DNA of 64,000 bases from Fictibacillus nanhaiensis (GCF_023715445.1 NZ_JAMBOD010000002.1:363362-427361); one strand, 5' to 3'; shown: positions 45,625-57,354, counted from the first letter of the stretch. Notes: a model not told the origin generated them from the letters alone. Made by a program: numbers and translations.

Positions 45625-46341
45625 TTATTGGATAGGCGACTTGTTTGGTGTTCCTGGTTTACGCGGGTATTTTTTTGGTGTTTCCTTTACCTTTTCAATG
45701 ATTACAATGTTTCGTTCGCTTTCTTCTATTGGCAGGGAGAAGGAATAAATATCTTGAATCTTTCCTCCTAAAAGCTGAACTGCTTTTTCGCCGTCTCTTA
45801 CCTCTCCAGGAAGGTTAGCACCTTTCATTCCTAAGAAGTGACCTCCCTTTTTTACCAGTGGAAGGCAAAGTTCCGATAACACCGAAAGTCTGGCAACCGC
45901 TCTCGCCATAACAAGATCAAATTGCTGTCTGAACTCTTGTTTATGGGCAAAAGTTTCCGCACGGTCATGATACATAGAAACATTCTCTAAACCAAGTTCA
46001 TTTGCAACATGTTCTAAAAAACCGATCCGCTTATTCAATGAATCGACGACTGTCAGCTTGATCTCGGGAAAACAAATTTTTAGGGGAATAGCAGGGAAAC
46101 CAGCACCTGCACCAACATCACAAACCGTAATATCCCGTTTAAAGTCAAAATAGAAAGCAGCTGTAACAGAATCATAAAAATGCTTTAAATAGACTTCTTC
46201 TTTTTCTGTAATCGCCGTTAAGTTCATTTTTTCATTCCACTCAACAAGCAGCTTAAAATACGTCTCGAATTGAGCTAATTGTTTTTCCGATAATTCTATT
46301 CCCTTTTCTTTCAGGGAAGTTTGAAACATCTCGATATTCAT
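45625..46341 (-). CDS. rsmG: 16S rRNA (guanine-527-N7) methyltransferase
   Basis: This 238-aa methylase has the SAM motif [21 protein letters not shown] and a C-terminal basic tail ([13 protein letters not shown]). It methylates G527 in 16S rRNA; loss gives weak streptomycin resistance in other bacteria. 17 bases after mnmG. Confidence 0.97.
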   Translation of the reverse strand: MNIEMFQTSLKEKGIELSEKQLAQFETYFKLLVEWNEKMNLTAITEKEEVYLKHFYDSVTAAFYFDFKRDITVCDVGAGAGFPAIPLKICFPEIKLTVVDSLNKRIGFLEHVANELGLENVSMYHDRAETFAHKQEFRQQFDLVMARAVARLSVLSELCLPLVKKGGHFLGMKGANLPGEVRDGEKAVQLLGGKIQDIYSFSLPIEESERNIVIIEKVKETPKKYPRKPGTPNKSPIQ

Positions 46342-46358
46342 TTTTGTTGCGCTCCCCC

Positions 46359-48245
46359 TTAACGGGCAATTTTCGCTAGTTTGCCTTGCTCCAGGTAAAT
46401 CAACAGAATAGAGATGTCTGCTGGGTTTACCCCTGATACTCTTGATGCCTGCCCTACAGAAAGAGGGCGAACTTCATGCAGCTTTTGTTTAGCTTCTGTT
46501 GCTAATCCGTTTATTGCCATGTAATCAAGATCGACAGGAAGTTTTTTGTTTTCCATCTTCCGCATTTTTTCTACTTGTGCAAGCTGCTTATCAATGTATC
46601 CAGCGTACTTCACTTGGATTTCAACCTGTTCAGATACCGTTTCGTTTAAAGGTGTTTCTGCAGGTGCTATTTTATGGATGACAGAATACGTCACTTCTGG
46701 CCGTTTAAGGAGATTCGCGGCTGTCATTGGTTCTTTCAATGCTGACGACTGTGCTTCGGCAAGAAATTGCTGAACTTCCTCAGACGGTTTAATCGAAACA
46801 TGTTCTAAACGCTCTATTTCCTGTGCAATTTGTGCTTTTTTCTCTTCAAAACGTTCGAAGCGGTCTTGCGGTATTAGTCCAATTTCGTAGCCTTTTTTCG
46901 TTAAACGCAGATCAGCATTGTCATGTCTTAATAGCAGACGGTACTCTGCTCTTGATGTTAAGAGGCGATATGGCTCATTTGTTCCTTTTGTAATAAGGTC
47001 GTCAATGAGAACTCCAATGTACGCTTCTGAACGGTCAAGAATGAGTGGTTCTTTATCTTGAACTTTTAATGCAGCATTAATCCCTGCCATAAGTCCTTGG
47101 CCTGCAGCTTCTTCATAACCGCTTGTGCCGTTAAGCTGTCCTGCAGTAAACAAGCCGTTCACAAGCTTTGTTTCAAGTGATGGCCAAAGCTGAGTCGGTA
47201 CGATTGCATCATATTCAATCGCATAGCCTGCACGCATTAATTCAGCTTTTTCAAGTCCAGGAATAGTAGCTAGAATTTTTTTCTGAACATCCTCAGGCAA
47301 ACTTGTAGACAGACCCTGAACATAAACTTCTTCCGTATTTCTTCCTTCTGGCTCTAAGAAAATCTGATGGCGAGGCTTATCATTAAATCGCACGATTTTG
47401 TCTTCGATCGATGGACAATATCTAGGACCCGTTCCTTCGATCATTCCAGAATACATCGGAGAGCGGTGAAGGTTACCGTTAATCAGCTGATGAGTTTCAT
47501 CTCCTGTGTAAGTTAGCCAGCAAGGAAGCTGATCAGTGATGTATTCAGTCGTTTCATACGAAAAGGCTCTTGGAACATCATCTCCAGGCTGAATTTCAGC
47601 TTTGGAATAATCAATCGTCTTGCTGTTTACACGAGGTGGTGTTCCTGTTTTAAAACGAACCATATCAAAGCCAAGTTCTTGAAGATGATACGATAAGTTA
47701 ATGGACGGAGCCATGTTGTTCGGACCGCTTTCATAAGCAAGTTCCCCGATAATAATTTTTCCTCTTAAGTAAGTACCCGTTGTTAATACGACAGCTTTTG
47801 CTGCGTACTCTGCCCCTGTCTTCGTAATAACACCTTTACATTGTCCGTCTTCAATAATGAGTCTTTCTACCATCCCTTGGCGCAATGTGAGGTTTTCAGT
47901 GTTTTCCATTGTTTTCTTCATTTCATGCTGATACAAATATTTGTCTGCTTGAGCGCGAAGCGCACGTACAGCAGGACCTTTCCCTGTATTCAGCATTCGC
48001 ATTTGTATGTGTGTTTTGTCGATGTTACGAGCCATCTCTCCACCGAGAGCATCTACTTCACGCACTACGATCCCTTTTGCTGGTCCCCCGACTGAAGGGT
48101 TGCATGGCATGTAGGCAACAGTATCCAAATTTAACGTCAGGCAAAGTGTTTTTGCACCCATACGTGCTGAAGCGAGCGCCGCTTCAACTCCAGCATGTCC
48201 TGCCCCAACGACAATAACGTCAAAAGCATCTGCTTTATACCCCAT
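46359..48245 (-). CDS. mnmG: tRNA uridine-34 5-carboxymethylaminomethyl modification enzyme MnmG (GidA)
   Basis: This 628-aa FAD protein has [19 protein letters not shown], the two cysteines in [11 protein letters not shown] and [11 protein letters not shown], and a helical C-terminal domain. With MnmE it modifies the wobble uridine of several tRNAs. Middle gene of mnmE-mnmG-rsmG. Confidence 0.98.
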   Translation of the reverse strand: MGYKADAFDVIVVGAGHAGVEAALASARMGAKTLCLTLNLDTVAYMPCNPSVGGPAKGIVVREVDALGGEMARNIDKTHIQMRMLNTGKGPAVRALRAQADKYLYQHEMKKTMENTENLTLRQGMVERLIIEDGQCKGVITKTGAEYAAKAVVLTTGTYLRGKIIIGELAYESGPNNMAPSINLSYHLQELGFDMVRFKTGTPPRVNSKTIDYSKAEIQPGDDVPRAFSYETTEYITDQLPCWLTYTGDETHQLINGNLHRSPMYSGMIEGTGPRYCPSIEDKIVRFNDKPRHQIFLEPEGRNTEEVYVQGLSTSLPEDVQKKILATIPGLEKAELMRAGYAIEYDAIVPTQLWPSLETKLVNGLFTAGQLNGTSGYEEAAGQGLMAGINAALKVQDKEPLILDRSEAYIGVLIDDLITKGTNEPYRLLTSRAEYRLLLRHDNADLRLTKKGYEIGLIPQDRFERFEEKKAQIAQEIERLEHVSIKPSEEVQQFLAEAQSSALKEPMTAANLLKRPEVTYSVIHKIAPAETPLNETVSEQVEIQVKYAGYIDKQLAQVEKMRKMENKKLPVDLDYMAINGLATEAKQKLHEVRPLSVGQASRVSGVNPADISILLIYLEQGKLAKIAR

Positions 48246-48266
48246 AAGTGATTACCTCCTTTTTCT

Positions 48267-49643
48267 TTATTTTCCGAGACAAAATTGTGAAAATAGCTGG
48301 TCGATTAAGCTCTCTGAAACGGTATCTCCTACAATTTCACCAAGTATCTCCCACGCTCTTGTAATATCAATTTGAACCATATCAATCGGCAAGTCTGCTT
48401 CAATGCCGCCTAAAGCTTCATCAATATGATGAATCGTCTGCTGAAGCAATGCAATATGCCTTGAATTCGACACATAGGTTAAATCTTGGGATTCGATGCC
48501 ACCAGCAAAGAATAGGTTTGCTATAGCTTGTTCTAATTCATCTACTCCTTCTTCTTTTATTAAAGAAGTAGCAATAACAGGTGAACCTTCTGCAAGTTTT
48601 TTTACGGAATCTATATCTAGTTTTGTCTCTAAGTCTGTTTTATTAATTATAACGATCTTGTCTAAACCGGCTGCTGCGCGAAATAAGTTTTCATCTTCTA
48701 TAGACAGCGGTTCGTTTCCGTTTAAGACAAGCAAAATTAAATCTGCTTCCTTTAGTACCTTGCGTGATTTTTCAACACCGATTTTTTCAACGATATCTTC
48801 TGTTTCACGGATACCTGCTGTATCAACAAGCCTTAAAGGAACGCCTCTAACATTAACGTATTCTTCTATAACATCCCGTGTCGTTCCCGCAATCTCTGTT
48901 ACGATCGCCTTGTTTTCATGAACTAGAGCATTCATCAATGAAGATTTCCCTACGTTTGGCCGTCCGATAATAGCGGTAGATAATCCTTCACGGAGTATTT
49001 TCCCTTGCTGAGCCGTTTGTAAAATAGATTCTACCTCTTTTTTTACAGTTAAGAGATTGTTATTTAATAAAGAGTGGGTCATTTCTTCTGCATCGTATTC
49101 GGGATAATCGATGTTTACTTCAACGTGGGCAATGGTTTCTAGCAGCGTTTGTCTAAGACGGCTTACCAAACTTGAAAGCCTGCCTTCCATCTGGTTAAGT
49201 GCTACGTTCATAGCCCGGTCTGTTTTAGCTCTGATAAGATCCATAACTGCCTCTGCTTGTGACAGATCAATCCGTCCGTTCAAAAAAGCACGTTTTGTAA
49301 ACTCACCTGGTTCTGCCAGACGTGCTCCCTGCTGCAGAATCAACTGAAGAACACGATTTACGGACACTAAACCGCCGTGACAGTTGATTTCAATAACATC
49401 CTCCCGAGTGAATGTACGCGGCGCACGCATTACACTAACCATTACTTCTTCTACAGCCTGATTGGTTTTTGGATCGATCAGCTTGCCGTAATGTATGGTG
49501 TGAGTATCTGCTTCTTTAAGTGTCTTCGCTCCCTTATAAACACGGTCAGCAATGTCAACCGCTTCAGGACCGCTCAGCCGTACAATCGCGATAGCTCCTT
49601 CTCCCATCGGAGTGGATATTGCTGTAATTGTATCGTAATCCAT
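48267..49643 (-). CDS. mnmE: tRNA modification GTPase MnmE (TrmE)
   Basis: This 458-aa protein has a tetrahydrofolate-binding N-terminus ([25 protein letters not shown]), a G domain with [20 protein letters not shown] and INKTDL, and the C-terminal CLGK with the required cysteine. Start at 49643 after GAGGTG; the upstream GTG at 49652 is part of that site. Partner of MnmG. Confidence 0.97.
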   Translation of the reverse strand: MDYDTITAISTPMGEGAIAIVRLSGPEAVDIADRVYKGAKTLKEADTHTIHYGKLIDPKTNQAVEEVMVSVMRAPRTFTREDVIEINCHGGLVSVNRVLQLILQQGARLAEPGEFTKRAFLNGRIDLSQAEAVMDLIRAKTDRAMNVALNQMEGRLSSLVSRLRQTLLETIAHVEVNIDYPEYDAEEMTHSLLNNNLLTVKKEVESILQTAQQGKILREGLSTAIIGRPNVGKSSLMNALVHENKAIVTEIAGTTRDVIEEYVNVRGVPLRLVDTAGIRETEDIVEKIGVEKSRKVLKEADLILLVLNGNEPLSIEDENLFRAAAGLDKIVIINKTDLETKLDIDSVKKLAEGSPVIATSLIKEEGVDELEQAIANLFFAGGIESQDLTYVSNSRHIALLQQTIHHIDEALGGIEADLPIDMVQIDITRAWEILGEIVGDTVSESLIDQLFSQFCLGK

Positions 49644-49918
49644 TTGTTTCACCTCAACTTCCCTAAAAAACGCTCTATCTATTTATCCTTAGTATGACCT
49701 TAAATGGTTGCTGTGATAATTGTTAGTTTAGAAAACTTGGCTGAAAAACCCATAGAAGTTTTACAGCCATAGTTGCACTTATACTGTGTACCATAAAACG
49801 TGTCCACTGCGTCGAATATCTTCCTGCTGGCAAGTTAATATTTATTACAGTCAAAAAAAGGACATAAATATCCACAATAAAAAATAGTGTATCGCATAAT
49901 GAGCTTACAGTAAACAAA

Positions 49919-49947
49919 AAGCCCCAGAGGAATACCCTCTGAAGCTT
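49919..49947 (-). terminator. Terminator of jag
   Basis: GCTTCAGAGG pairs with CCTCTGGGGC on the minus strand (one mismatch), then TTTTTG. Confidence 0.8.
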
Positions 49948-49949
49948 CT

Positions 49950-50582
49950 CTATCTCTTGATTGAATTCACCGGACGGATTACTACTTTTCGGAATGGTTC
50001 TACCCCTTCAGAAGTTGTTTCAACATCGCGGTTTTCTTTAAGTGCTAAGTGAATGACTTTACGTTCATTGGCAGGCATCGGTTCAAGCGCAAAACTTTTT
50101 TTGGTAATGAACACTTTTTGTGCGGAATGCTCAGCAAGTCTTTCAAGCGATTCCTGCCGTCTGGTACGATAATGTTCAGCATCAAGAACAATTTTTATAT
50201 GCTTTGCTGATGGATCTGAGTTTGCAACCATATTCGTTAAAAGCTGAAGCGCATTTAGCGTCTGTCCGCGTTTACCAATTAAAATAGCAATTTTGTCACC
50301 CGATAAATCAAGCACTAAATGTTCGTTTTCCTGCCGCTGAGAAATGGTAACGGGCACCCCCATTTTGGATGTTACATCCTGAAGGTATTCGATCGCGGTT
50401 TTAACAGGATCAGCTTTCACTGCTACTTCAACAACTGCCGGCTTACCGCCGAGTCCAAAAAAACCTTTTTTGGAATCCTCAAGAATTTTAACTTCTACAT
50501 TTTCTTTTGAAGTCTGAAGTTGTTCTAGTGCTGTTTCTACTGCTTCTTCAACCGTTTTCCCTGTCACCTGTACCTTTTTCAC
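49950..50582 (-). CDS. khpB: RNA-binding protein KhpB (Jag/SpoIIIJ-associated)
   Basis: This 210-aa protein has a Jag_N domain ([22 protein letters not shown]), a KH domain ([21 protein letters not shown]) and an R3H domain ([17 protein letters not shown]...[11 protein letters not shown]). In other Firmicutes it works with KhpA in cell elongation and RNA binding. It overlaps spoIIIJ by four bases. Confidence 0.97.
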   Translation of the reverse strand: MKKVQVTGKTVEEAVETALEQLQTSKENVEVKILEDSKKGFFGLGGKPAVVEVAVKADPVKTAIEYLQDVTSKMGVPVTISQRQENEHLVLDLSGDKIAILIGKRGQTLNALQLLTNMVANSDPSAKHIKIVLDAEHYRTRRQESLERLAEHSAQKVFITKKSFALEPMPANERKVIHLALKENRDVETTSEGVEPFRKVVIRPVNSIKR

Positions 50583-51349
50583 TTTTTAGCTCCCCCATCA
50601 ACTTGATTTTCTTTCTTTTTCATTGGGGTCGTAATGAAGTATGTTTGTGCAATCATGAAAATGTTACCGATCACCCAATATAATGATAATGCGGCTGGGA
50701 AATTAATCGCAAAGACCACGATCATGACTGGCATGATGTATAGAAGCATCTTCATTTGCGGATTTGGGTTATCCATTCCGCCCATCATGATTTTTTGCTG
50801 CAAGAATGTGGTTAAACCTGCTACTAGCGGCAAAATAAAATATGGATCTGGATCTCCTAAGTCGAACCAAAGGAAATTGTGATTAGCAATTTCTTCAGTA
50901 CGCATGATTGCATGGTAAAAACCTAAAAGAATCGGCATCTGAATAAGTAATGGCAAACAACCTGCAAGCGGATTTACACCATTCTTTTGGAAAAGTGCCA
51001 TTGTTTCCTGCTGCAGTTTTTGCTGTGTGTTCGCATCTTTCGATTTGTACTTTTCACGCAGTTTTTGGATTTCAGGTTGAATTTCCTGCATCGCTTTAGA
51101 ACTGCGGGTTTGCTTAATCATTAATGGCAATAATGCTGTACGAATAATCAACGTAACGATAATAATAGCTAGTCCGTAATTTTCACCCGTTAAATTAGCG
51201 AAGTATGTGATCAGCCATGATAATGGATAAACAAAATATGTGTCCCAAATTCCCGTGCTGTCTTCTGTGACAGGATCCATCGTCCCACAACCAGATAGGA
51301 CAGCCATGAGTGCGAAAAGGGCAATCATTAAACCTATTTTCTTACGCAC
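50579..51349 (-). CDS. spoIIIJ: Membrane protein insertase SpoIIIJ (YidC1)
   Basis: This 256-aa lipoprotein has a type II signal with lipobox LSGC (C near residue 21), five helices in the YidC/Oxa1 pattern and [20 protein letters not shown]. It inserts membrane proteins and in B. subtilis is needed for forespore SigG activation. Upstream of jag and after yidD. Confidence 0.97.
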   Translation of the reverse strand: MRKKIGLMIALFALMAVLSGCGTMDPVTEDSTGIWDTYFVYPLSWLITYFANLTGENYGLAIIIVTLIIRTALLPLMIKQTRSSKAMQEIQPEIQKLREKYKSKDANTQQKLQQETMALFQKNGVNPLAGCLPLLIQMPILLGFYHAIMRTEEIANHNFLWFDLGDPDPYFILPLVAGLTTFLQQKIMMGGMDNPNPQMKMLLYIMPVMIVVFAINFPAALSLYWVIGNIFMIAQTYFITTPMKKKENQVDGGAKK

Positions 51350-51386
51350 ACTCTTATCCTCCTTAAAATCATAAATCTCATCTCAA

Positions 51387-51614
51387 TTATTTATTGTCTC
51401 TTTTTTCAGGCACGAGGTCAACGCCTCCAGGATGAAATGGATGACATTTCAGGATTCTGATGATTGTCAGCCACATTCCTTTAATGGCACCGTGACGCCT
51501 GAATGCTTCTATACCGTAGTGTGAGCAAGTCGGATAAAAGCGGCATGAAGGCGGTGTCATTGGAGAGATCCACCGCTGGTAGAAACGGATAATCCCTATA
51601 AATAAGGATTTCAC
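51387..51614 (-). CDS. yidD: Membrane protein insertion efficiency factor YidD
   Basis: This 75-aa protein has [23 protein letters not shown] and [15 protein letters not shown], the conserved YidD core with its three cysteines. It sits between rnpA and spoIIIJ and helps the insertase. Three bases after rnpA. Confidence 0.97.
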   Translation of the reverse strand: MKSLFIGIIRFYQRWISPMTPPSCRFYPTCSHYGIEAFRRHGAIKGMWLTIIRILKCHPFHPGGVDLVPEKRDNK

Positions 51615-51617
51615 TTC

Positions 51618-51965
51618 TTACACCCTCTTTTTTAAAACGTTTGCCCTGTTTAAAACATGCAGCAGACTTTTTTCTATTTCGTGAAAATCCATATCTGCTG
51701 TCGGTATTCTTGCAATAACGACATAATCTCTGCCTGTCAGCAGCTGTTCGCTGTATTTATGAAAAACCTCTTTGACTGAGCGTTTGATCCTGTTTCTCGT
51801 AACAGCTTTTCCAACCTTTTTGCTGACTGATAAACCGATGCGAAAAATTGGCTGATCTTCTTTTTTTAAACTGTATATAACAAATTGGCGATTGGCCGTT
51901 GATTTTCCTTTTTTGAAGACTTCTTGAAATTCCTCATTTTTTTTGATGCGCTGTTCTTTCTTCAT
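51618..51965 (-). CDS. rnpA: Ribonuclease P protein component
   Basis: This 115-aa basic protein has the RNR motif [18 protein letters not shown] and the substrate-binding SVSKKVGKA. It joins the RNA subunit to trim tRNA 5' ends. Second gene of rpmH-rnpA-yidD. Confidence 0.98.
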   Translation of the reverse strand: MKKEQRIKKNEEFQEVFKKGKSTANRQFVIYSLKKEDQPIFRIGLSVSKKVGKAVTRNRIKRSVKEVFHKYSEQLLTGRDYVVIARIPTADMDFHEIEKSLLHVLNRANVLKKRV

Positions 51966-52125
51966 TCAATTAACACTCCATCAATTAAGCAATCTCATTC
52001 CCTGGTCTTTTCAACTCTCTTCTGAGTATTGGTCTATTTTTAAGTTGTAAAACATCGGATCAGCAAAAAACCGATTAATTTCACCCAGAATCAGACGAGG
52101 AGTGAGCGGATAGGTCTATAAAAGT

Positions 52126-52152
52126 AAAAAAAGACCACTGATATCAGTGGCC
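52126..52152 (-). terminator. Terminator after rpmH
   Basis: CCACTGAT and ATCAGTGG form a perfect 16-base palindrome, then TC and seven T residues on the minus strand. It reduces rpmH read-through into rnpA. Confidence 0.8.
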
Positions 52153-52286
52153 TATGCGGATAACACTTTTCTTCCCTTTTGACGACGGCGAGCTAGAACT
52201 TTACGACCGTTCTTAGTAGCCATACGTGCACGGAAACCATGTACCTTCTTGCGCTTACGGTTGTTCGGTTGAAATGTTGGTTTCAT
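52152..52286 (-). CDS. rpmH: 50S ribosomal protein L34
   Basis: This 44-aa gene reads [22 protein letters not shown] and ends KGRKVLSA, standard L34. AGGGAGGTG precedes the ATG at 52286. Its stop codon touches the terminator hairpin. Confidence 0.98.
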   Translation of the reverse strand: MKPTFQPNNRKRKKVHGFRARMATKNGRKVLARRRQKGRKVLSA

Positions 52287-52335
52287 GTATATTACACCTC
52301 CCTGAGGATATCTCTTATAAAAGACAGTCTAATAA

Positions 52336-52365
52336 AGTATAATGACTGACTGCTTTATTTGTCAA
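52336..52365 (-). promoter_or_regulatory. Promoter of rpmH-rnpA
   Basis: Minus strand: TTGACA (52365-52360), 18-base spacer, TATACT (52341-52336). Confidence 0.75.
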
Positions 52366-52494
52366 GGTGGATTTTCGTTTTATTAAAAGTCCTGTTTTTT
52401 CGACAGGATCTCTTACGTCTTATTCAAATATTTATCCTTCCTCCAATTTTCTTCTTTTATCTTCCTGTGGACATCTTTTTCGACACGTTTTTCA

Positions 52495-52729
52495 TTATCC
52501 ACACCATTTATCGACATCTTTTACACAAAATCTAGTGTTGTGGACAACTTTCCTACACAAGGTATGGGCGTTGTGGATAAGTGACAATAATCCGTTGCCA
52601 AGCTTGCTTTTTTTTGATATGCTTGTTGTGTTTTAACTCGTTAATAACATCTTAGCCATACAAAGTTATTCACATCCTGTGGATAAACTTGTGGACAGGT
52701 TATTTTAGCTGTTTAGAAGGTTGTCCACA
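52495..52729. other. oriC: oriC, left DnaA-box cluster upstream of dnaA
   Basis: DnaA boxes (TTATNCACA) at 52495-52503 (TTATCCACA, plus), 52572-52580 (TGTGGATAA, minus), 52666-52674 (TTATTCACA, plus) and 52678-52686 (minus); TTGTCCACA at 52721-52729 is one base off. Several other TGTGGA/TCCACA half matches lie between. The 614-base gap between rpmH and dnaA also holds the dnaA promoter region; no clear sigma-A pair was found there. Confidence 0.9.
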
Positions 52730-52900
52730 AATACGGTATGGCTGTTTATAATCCTATTATCTACTATATAAATTATCATTCACATATCATGTGGACTTTT
52801 ATTTTTATTCATAGGTATTCACTGCATGTACAAACCTTAAACAACAGGGAAAATGACTGCTGAAATAGGATAATTTTAAAGAGATAAGGGGGGAAATTGG

Positions 52901-54256
52901 TTGGAAAACATTAATGACCTATGGTCCAAAGCACTTGCTGCTATAGAAACAAAAGTCAGTAAGCCCAGCTTTGAAACCTGGTTAAAATCAACAACAGCTC
53001 ATGCATTGCAAAATGATACACTTGTCATCACAGCGCCTAATGAGTTTGCACGTGATTGGCTTGAATCAAGGTACGCGGGCATTATTTCAGAAACGCTGCT
53101 GGATGTTACGGGTGCGGCCCTTGAGGTAAAATTCATTATTCCACAAAATCAGTCAGACTTAGACTTAGATCTTGAACTGTCCATGAAAAAGGCCCCAAAG
53201 GCATCTAACGAACCTCACGAAGAAGTTTCTCAAAGTATGCTGAATCCAAAGTATACGTTCGACCGGTTTGTTATCGGGTCCGGAAACCGTTTTGCGCATG
53301 CAGCATCACTAGCTGTTGCAGAAGCGCCGGCCAAAGCCTACAATCCACTATTCATCTATGGTGGTGTCGGATTAGGGAAAACGCATCTGATGCATGCGAT
53401 CGGACATTATGTACTTGAACATAATCCAGGGGCTAAAGTTGTTTACTTGTCATCAGAAAAATTTACAAATGAATTTATTAATTCTATTCGAGACAATAAA
53501 ACCGTTGAATTTCGCAATAAGTTCCGAAGTGTAGACGTGCTTCTAATAGATGATATTCAGTTCCTTGCGGGGAAAGAACAAACTCAAGAAGAGTTTTTCC
53601 ATACATTTAATGCGCTCCATGAAGAAAGTAAACAAATTGTGATATCCAGCGACCGTCCTCCAAAGGAAATTCCGACATTAGAGGACAGACTTCGCTCTCG
53701 ATTTGAGTGGGGATTGATTACTGATATTACACCGCCTGATCTGGAAACAAGGATTGCAATCCTGCGAAAGAAAGCAAAAGCAGAAGGTCTTGATATTCCA
53801 AATGAAGTGATGCTTTATATTGCTAATCAAATTGATACCAATATTCGTGAACTTGAAGGTGCACTTATACGCGTTGTTGCTTATTCTTCTTTAATTAATC
53901 AAGATATGAACGCTGATCTCGCTGCAGAAGCACTGCGGGATATTATTCCGTCATCAAAACCTAGAACTCTTACCATTCATCATATACAGGAAGTCATTGG
54001 TAAACATTACAACGTTAAGCTTGAAGACTTCACGGCAAAAAAGAGAACAAAATCGGTAGCATTCCCTAGACAGATCGCTATGTACCTTTCTCGCGAGTTA
54101 ACCGATAATTCGCTGCCTAAAATTGGCGAAGAATTTGGCGGACGAGATCACACGACGGTTCTTCATGCCCATGAAAAGATTTCAAAGCTGCTTATTACAG
54201 ATCAAGTGCTGCAGAAGAAAGTCCAAGAAATTCATGATCAGTTAAAATCGATCTAA
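52901..54256 (+). CDS. dnaA: Chromosomal replication initiator DnaA
   Basis: This 451-aa AAA+ protein has an N-terminal helicase-interaction domain, Walker [13 protein letters not shown], Walker [14 protein letters not shown], the arginine finger region and the C-terminal DNA-binding signature [18 protein letters not shown] start, with AAGGGGGG seven to nine bases upstream. It is flanked by two DnaA-box clusters. Confidence 0.99.
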   Translation: MENINDLWSKALAAIETKVSKPSFETWLKSTTAHALQNDTLVITAPNEFARDWLESRYAGIISETLLDVTGAALEVKFIIPQNQSDLDLDLELSMKKAPKASNEPHEEVSQSMLNPKYTFDRFVIGSGNRFAHAASLAVAEAPAKAYNPLFIYGGVGLGKTHLMHAIGHYVLEHNPGAKVVYLSSEKFTNEFINSIRDNKTVEFRNKFRSVDVLLIDDIQFLAGKEQTQEEFFHTFNALHEESKQIVISSDRPPKEIPTLEDRLRSRFEWGLITDITPPDLETRIAILRKKAKAEGLDIPNEVMLYIANQIDTNIRELEGALIRVVAYSSLINQDMNADLAAEALRDIIPSSKPRTLTIHHIQEVIGKHYNVKLEDFTAKKRTKSVAFPRQIAMYLSRELTDNSLPKIGEEFGGRDHTTVLHAHEKISKLLITDQVLQKKVQEIHDQLKSI

Positions 54257-54273
54257 ATAGCAACCTTGAATAC

Positions 54274-54390
54274 TGTGAATAACTGCTGTTGCCTTATACA
54301 CAGTCTGTCCACATGTGGATAGGCTGTTCTATCTTTGTTTGAACGGGTTATCCACACATTCACAGCGCCTATTACTATTACTACTATTTT
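54274..54390. other. oriC: oriC, right cluster with DnaA boxes, DnaA-trio and unwinding element
   Basis: DnaA boxes at 54274-54282 (TGTGAATAA, minus), 54294-54302 (TTATACACA) and 54348-54356 (TTATCCACA), with near matches at 54305-54313 and 54315-54323. After GCGCC the sequence TATTACTATTACTACTAT (54370-54387) shows the 3-base rhythm of the DnaA-trio, then AT-rich DNA to 54416. This is the layout of the basal unwinding system described for B. subtilis. Confidence 0.88.
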
Positions 54391-54428
54391 TTTAAAAGAT
54401 TTTAATAAATTATCAGGGGGGAAATAAC

Positions 54429-55571
54429 ATGAAAGTTAAGATTCAATTAAACCAATTGATCGAGGCCGTTCAAGATGTCATGAAAGCAGTCTCATCAAGA
54501 ACAACGATTCCAATTTTAACGGGAATAAAAATGGAAGTAACATATGATGGTGTTCATTTAACTGGTAGTGATTCTGATATTTCCATTGAGAGATTGATAC
54601 CTACTGAAGAGGGAGATCTTGTACATATTGAAGTAAAGCAAGAAGGAAGCGTCGTACTGCCTGCTCGTTATTTCTCTGAAATCGTTAAGAAACTGCCGAA
54701 TGATACAGTAGAGATTGAAGTGGGAGAACGATTTGAAACCACTCTTCGTTCAGGTGCATCTGAATTTAGCTTGCTGGGGCTGGATCCAGAAGAATATCCT
54801 CGTTTACCACAGATCGAAGAGGATCTTGTCTTTGAAATTCAAAGCGATCTGCTAAAAACAATGATTCGCCAAACTGTCTTTGCGGTGTCCACCTCAGAAA
54901 CACGCCCTATCCTAACTGGTGTGAATTGGACGTTATCTGATGGAATTTTGAACTGTATTGCAACAGACAGCCATCGTTTGGCAGAGCGTAAGATACGTAT
55001 TGATTCTCAATCGGAAGAACTTTCTTTTCAAAATGTAGTTATTCCGGGAAAAAGCTTGAATGAGCTATCCAAGATTCTTGATGAGTCTGCTGAGAAAGTA
55101 CAAATCGTTGTAACAAACAACCAAATTCTATTTAAAGCGAAAAATATTCTTTTATTCTCCCGTTTGCTTGATGGAAATTACCCGGATACATCTAAGCTGA
55201 TTCCTTCAGAAAGCAAAACGACATTTGTGTTAAAGACTAAGGAGTTTCTGCAAGCGATCGACCGTGCTTCTTTATTAGCAAGAGAAGGACGCAATAATGT
55301 CGTTAAACTGGCGACTTTAGACAATAAAACGATTGAACTTTCATCTAACTCTCCTGAGATCGGGAAAGTATTTGAACATATGATCGCTGAAGAAATTGAG
55401 GGTGAAGAGCTTAAGATCTCTTTTAACGCAAAATATGTAATGGAAGCACTGAAGGTTATGGACTGCTCTGAGATCAGTATTCTTTTTACAGGTGCGATGC
55501 GTCCTTTCCTTATTCAGCCTGTATCAGATGACACCATCCGCCAGTTAATCCTGCCGGTAAGAACTTACTAA
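54429..55571 (+). CDS. dnaN: DNA polymerase III beta sliding clamp
   Basis: This 380-aa protein has three clamp-fold repeats, starts MKVKIQLNQLIEAVQDVMKAV and ends QPVSDDTIRQLILPVRTY. It holds the polymerase on DNA. Site AGGGGGGAAATAAC before the ATG. A dispersed repeat separates it from yaaA. Confidence 0.99.
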   Translation: MKVKIQLNQLIEAVQDVMKAVSSRTTIPILTGIKMEVTYDGVHLTGSDSDISIERLIPTEEGDLVHIEVKQEGSVVLPARYFSEIVKKLPNDTVEIEVGERFETTLRSGASEFSLLGLDPEEYPRLPQIEEDLVFEIQSDLLKTMIRQTVFAVSTSETRPILTGVNWTLSDGILNCIATDSHRLAERKIRIDSQSEELSFQNVVIPGKSLNELSKILDESAEKVQIVVTNNQILFKAKNILLFSRLLDGNYPDTSKLIPSESKTTFVLKTKEFLQAIDRASLLAREGRNNVVKLATLDNKTIELSSNSPEIGKVFEHMIAEEIEGEELKISFNAKYVMEALKVMDCSEISILFTGAMRPFLIQPVSDDTIRQLILPVRTY

Positions 55572-55715
55572 AATATAAAGCTGCCGGAGGACCGGTGGCT
55601 TTCTTTTCTTTTCTAAGAGACTCTTTTTTTGGAGAAACTATATATTATTTGTTTGGCTCTTTTCTAAAAGATTGTTGCTTTTGGATTCTTTTATGTGAAG
55701 ACACTTCGTTGACAA
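55572..55715. other. Intergenic sequence after dnaN
   Basis: A short imperfect hairpin AAAGCTGCCGGAGGACCGGTGGCTTTC (arms AAAGC and GCTTT, CCGG and CCGG) follows dnaN, with T runs; it may be a partial terminator. No gene. Confidence 0.4.
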
Positions 55716-55936
55716 GTTGATTGGAGTGCAAAGTGCGAGACTCCTGCGGGATTAGCGTGCCAGCTAACAGATTATTCTTCTCGCAAGGCATGCGACGAGG
55801 AAGCTCGCTTCGCTGTTGTTTTTCTTGTAGACGCAGGAGCACAAATTCTTCCTTGAATACAAGCCTTTACCCATCTTCCTCCAAGGCTCACCTTACCCCT
55901 CGCGGAAAGCGAGCACAGCCTGGAGCGGAAATCAAC
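55716..55936. repeat. Dispersed MITE-like repeat, copy 2 (about 221 bp)
   Basis: Bounded by GTTGATT (55716-55722) and AATCAAC (55930-55936), the shorter form of the ends of copy 1. Shares GTGCGAGACTCCTGCGGGAT, GCGTGCCAGCTA, TCTCGC-AA plus CATGCGACGAGGAA, TCTTGTAGACGCAGGAGCA and CGGAAATCAACCACTT with copy 1. It is inserted in the normally tight dnaN-yaaA junction. Confidence 0.8.
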
Positions 55937-55995
55937 CACTTCCAATAGCGACATATTTACGAAAACAGCCAGTTGATTTGAAGGAGGCTAAAACA

Positions 55996-56211
55996 GTGGA
56001 AAATGTAAAAATCACAACAGAATTTATCACTCTTCAGCAGCTGTTGAAAACAACCGATGTTATCCAGTCGGGAGGAATGGTAAAATGGTATTTAGCAGAA
56101 CATGAAGTTCTTGTTAACGGAGAACATGAAACACGCCGGGGAAAAAAATTATATGCGGGTGATGTCGTGTCCATTCCAGATATAGGAGAGTTTAAGGTAA
56201 CAACGGAATAG
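55996..56211 (+). CDS. yaaA: S4-domain RNA-binding protein YaaA
   Basis: This 71-aa protein has the S4 fold ([34 protein letters not shown]) and an RGKKLYAGD end. In B. subtilis it is tied to 50S assembly. GTG start at 55996, eight bases after AAGGAGG. 11 bases before recF. Confidence 0.95.
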   Translation: MENVKITTEFITLQQLLKTTDVIQSGGMVKWYLAEHEVLVNGEHETRRGKKLYAGDVVSIPDIGEFKVTTE

Positions 56212-56222
56212 GGGGAATCCCT

Positions 56223-57344
56223 TTGCATATTGAACAGCTTCATCTGAGGAACTACCGCAACTATAAAGATCAGTCGTTAACCTTTGAAAATAAGGTCAAT
56301 GTTTTTCTTGGCGAAAATGCTCAAGGCAAAACGAACGTCATGGAATCCATCTACGTTTTGGCCATGGCGAGGTCTTATAGGACGGCAAAAGATAAAGAGT
56401 TAATAACTTGGGACGAAGAATATGCTAAAATAGAAGGTAGTATAAAAAAGAGGAACAGTTCTTTTGATTTGAGCCTTGTTATTTCACAAAAAGGAAAAAA
56501 AGCGAAAATCAGCCGCATTGAACAGCGACGGTTAACGGATTACGTCGGTCATTTTAATGTGGTCATGTTTGCACCTGAGGATTTAAATCTTGTAAAAGGC
56601 AGTCCGCAGGTGCGTCGTCGTTTTATTGACATGGAAATCGGGCAGGTAAACGCTGTTTACTTGAACGACTTATCTGTGTATCAAAAGATTTTGTCTCAGC
56701 GAAATTCTCTTTTAAGAGACATGTATCGAAATAAGAGTATGGAAAACATGACGATGCTTGAGATATTAACAGAACAGCTCATAGATAAAGCGGCAAGAAT
56801 CACGTTGAAACGCATGAAATACATGGAAAAGCTGCAAGAGTGGGCAGAACCCATCCATCATGGCATATCAAGAGGGCTAGAAAGCTTAAAAATTCATTAC
56901 AAACCTGCCGTAGAGGTATGCGATGAACCGGACTTGTCGAAAATGATAGAAGCGTTTCATTCGAAATTTGGTAAAATAAAAGAAAAAGAGATTGAGCGGG
57001 GCACATCATTATTTGGACCCCATCGGGATGATCTGCTGTTTTCTGTAAATGGAAAAGATGTACAGACCTTTGGATCGCAAGGGCAGCAGCGAACGACCGC
57101 TCTTTCACTAAAGCTTGCTGAAATTGATTTAATTCATTCAGAAGTCGGAGAATATCCTGTTTTGTTGCTGGATGATGTACTTTCTGAATTAGATGACTTC
57201 AGGCAATCTCATCTGTTAAATACTATTCAAGGGAAAGTTCAAACCTTTGTTACTACGACCAGTGTGGAAGGCATACACCATGAGACATTGGAAAAGGCCG
57301 CAACCTATCAAGTTCATTCAGGCTCCATAGAACGTTTGAAATGA
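56223..57344 (+). CDS. recF: DNA replication and repair protein RecF
   Basis: This 373-aa ABC-type ATPase has Walker [17 protein letters not shown], a signature near [16 protein letters not shown] and Walker [12 protein letters not shown]. It loads RecA at gaps. TTG start after GGGGGAATCC. Confidence 0.98.
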   Translation: MHIEQLHLRNYRNYKDQSLTFENKVNVFLGENAQGKTNVMESIYVLAMARSYRTAKDKELITWDEEYAKIEGSIKKRNSSFDLSLVISQKGKKAKISRIEQRRLTDYVGHFNVVMFAPEDLNLVKGSPQVRRRFIDMEIGQVNAVYLNDLSVYQKILSQRNSLLRDMYRNKSMENMTMLEILTEQLIDKAARITLKRMKYMEKLQEWAEPIHHGISRGLESLKIHYKPAVEVCDEPDLSKMIEAFHSKFGKIKEKEIERGTSLFGPHRDDLLFSVNGKDVQTFGSQGQQRTTALSLKLAEIDLIHSEVGEYPVLLLDDVLSELDDFRQSHLLNTIQGKVQTFVTTTSVEGIHHETLEKAATYQVHSGSIERLK

Positions 57345-57354
57345 GGTGAGGGAA

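Noticed and set aside
55645..55842. 65-codon minus-strand ORF in repeat copy 2
   Set aside because: Same repeat-derived reading frame as in copy 1, with no start signal.
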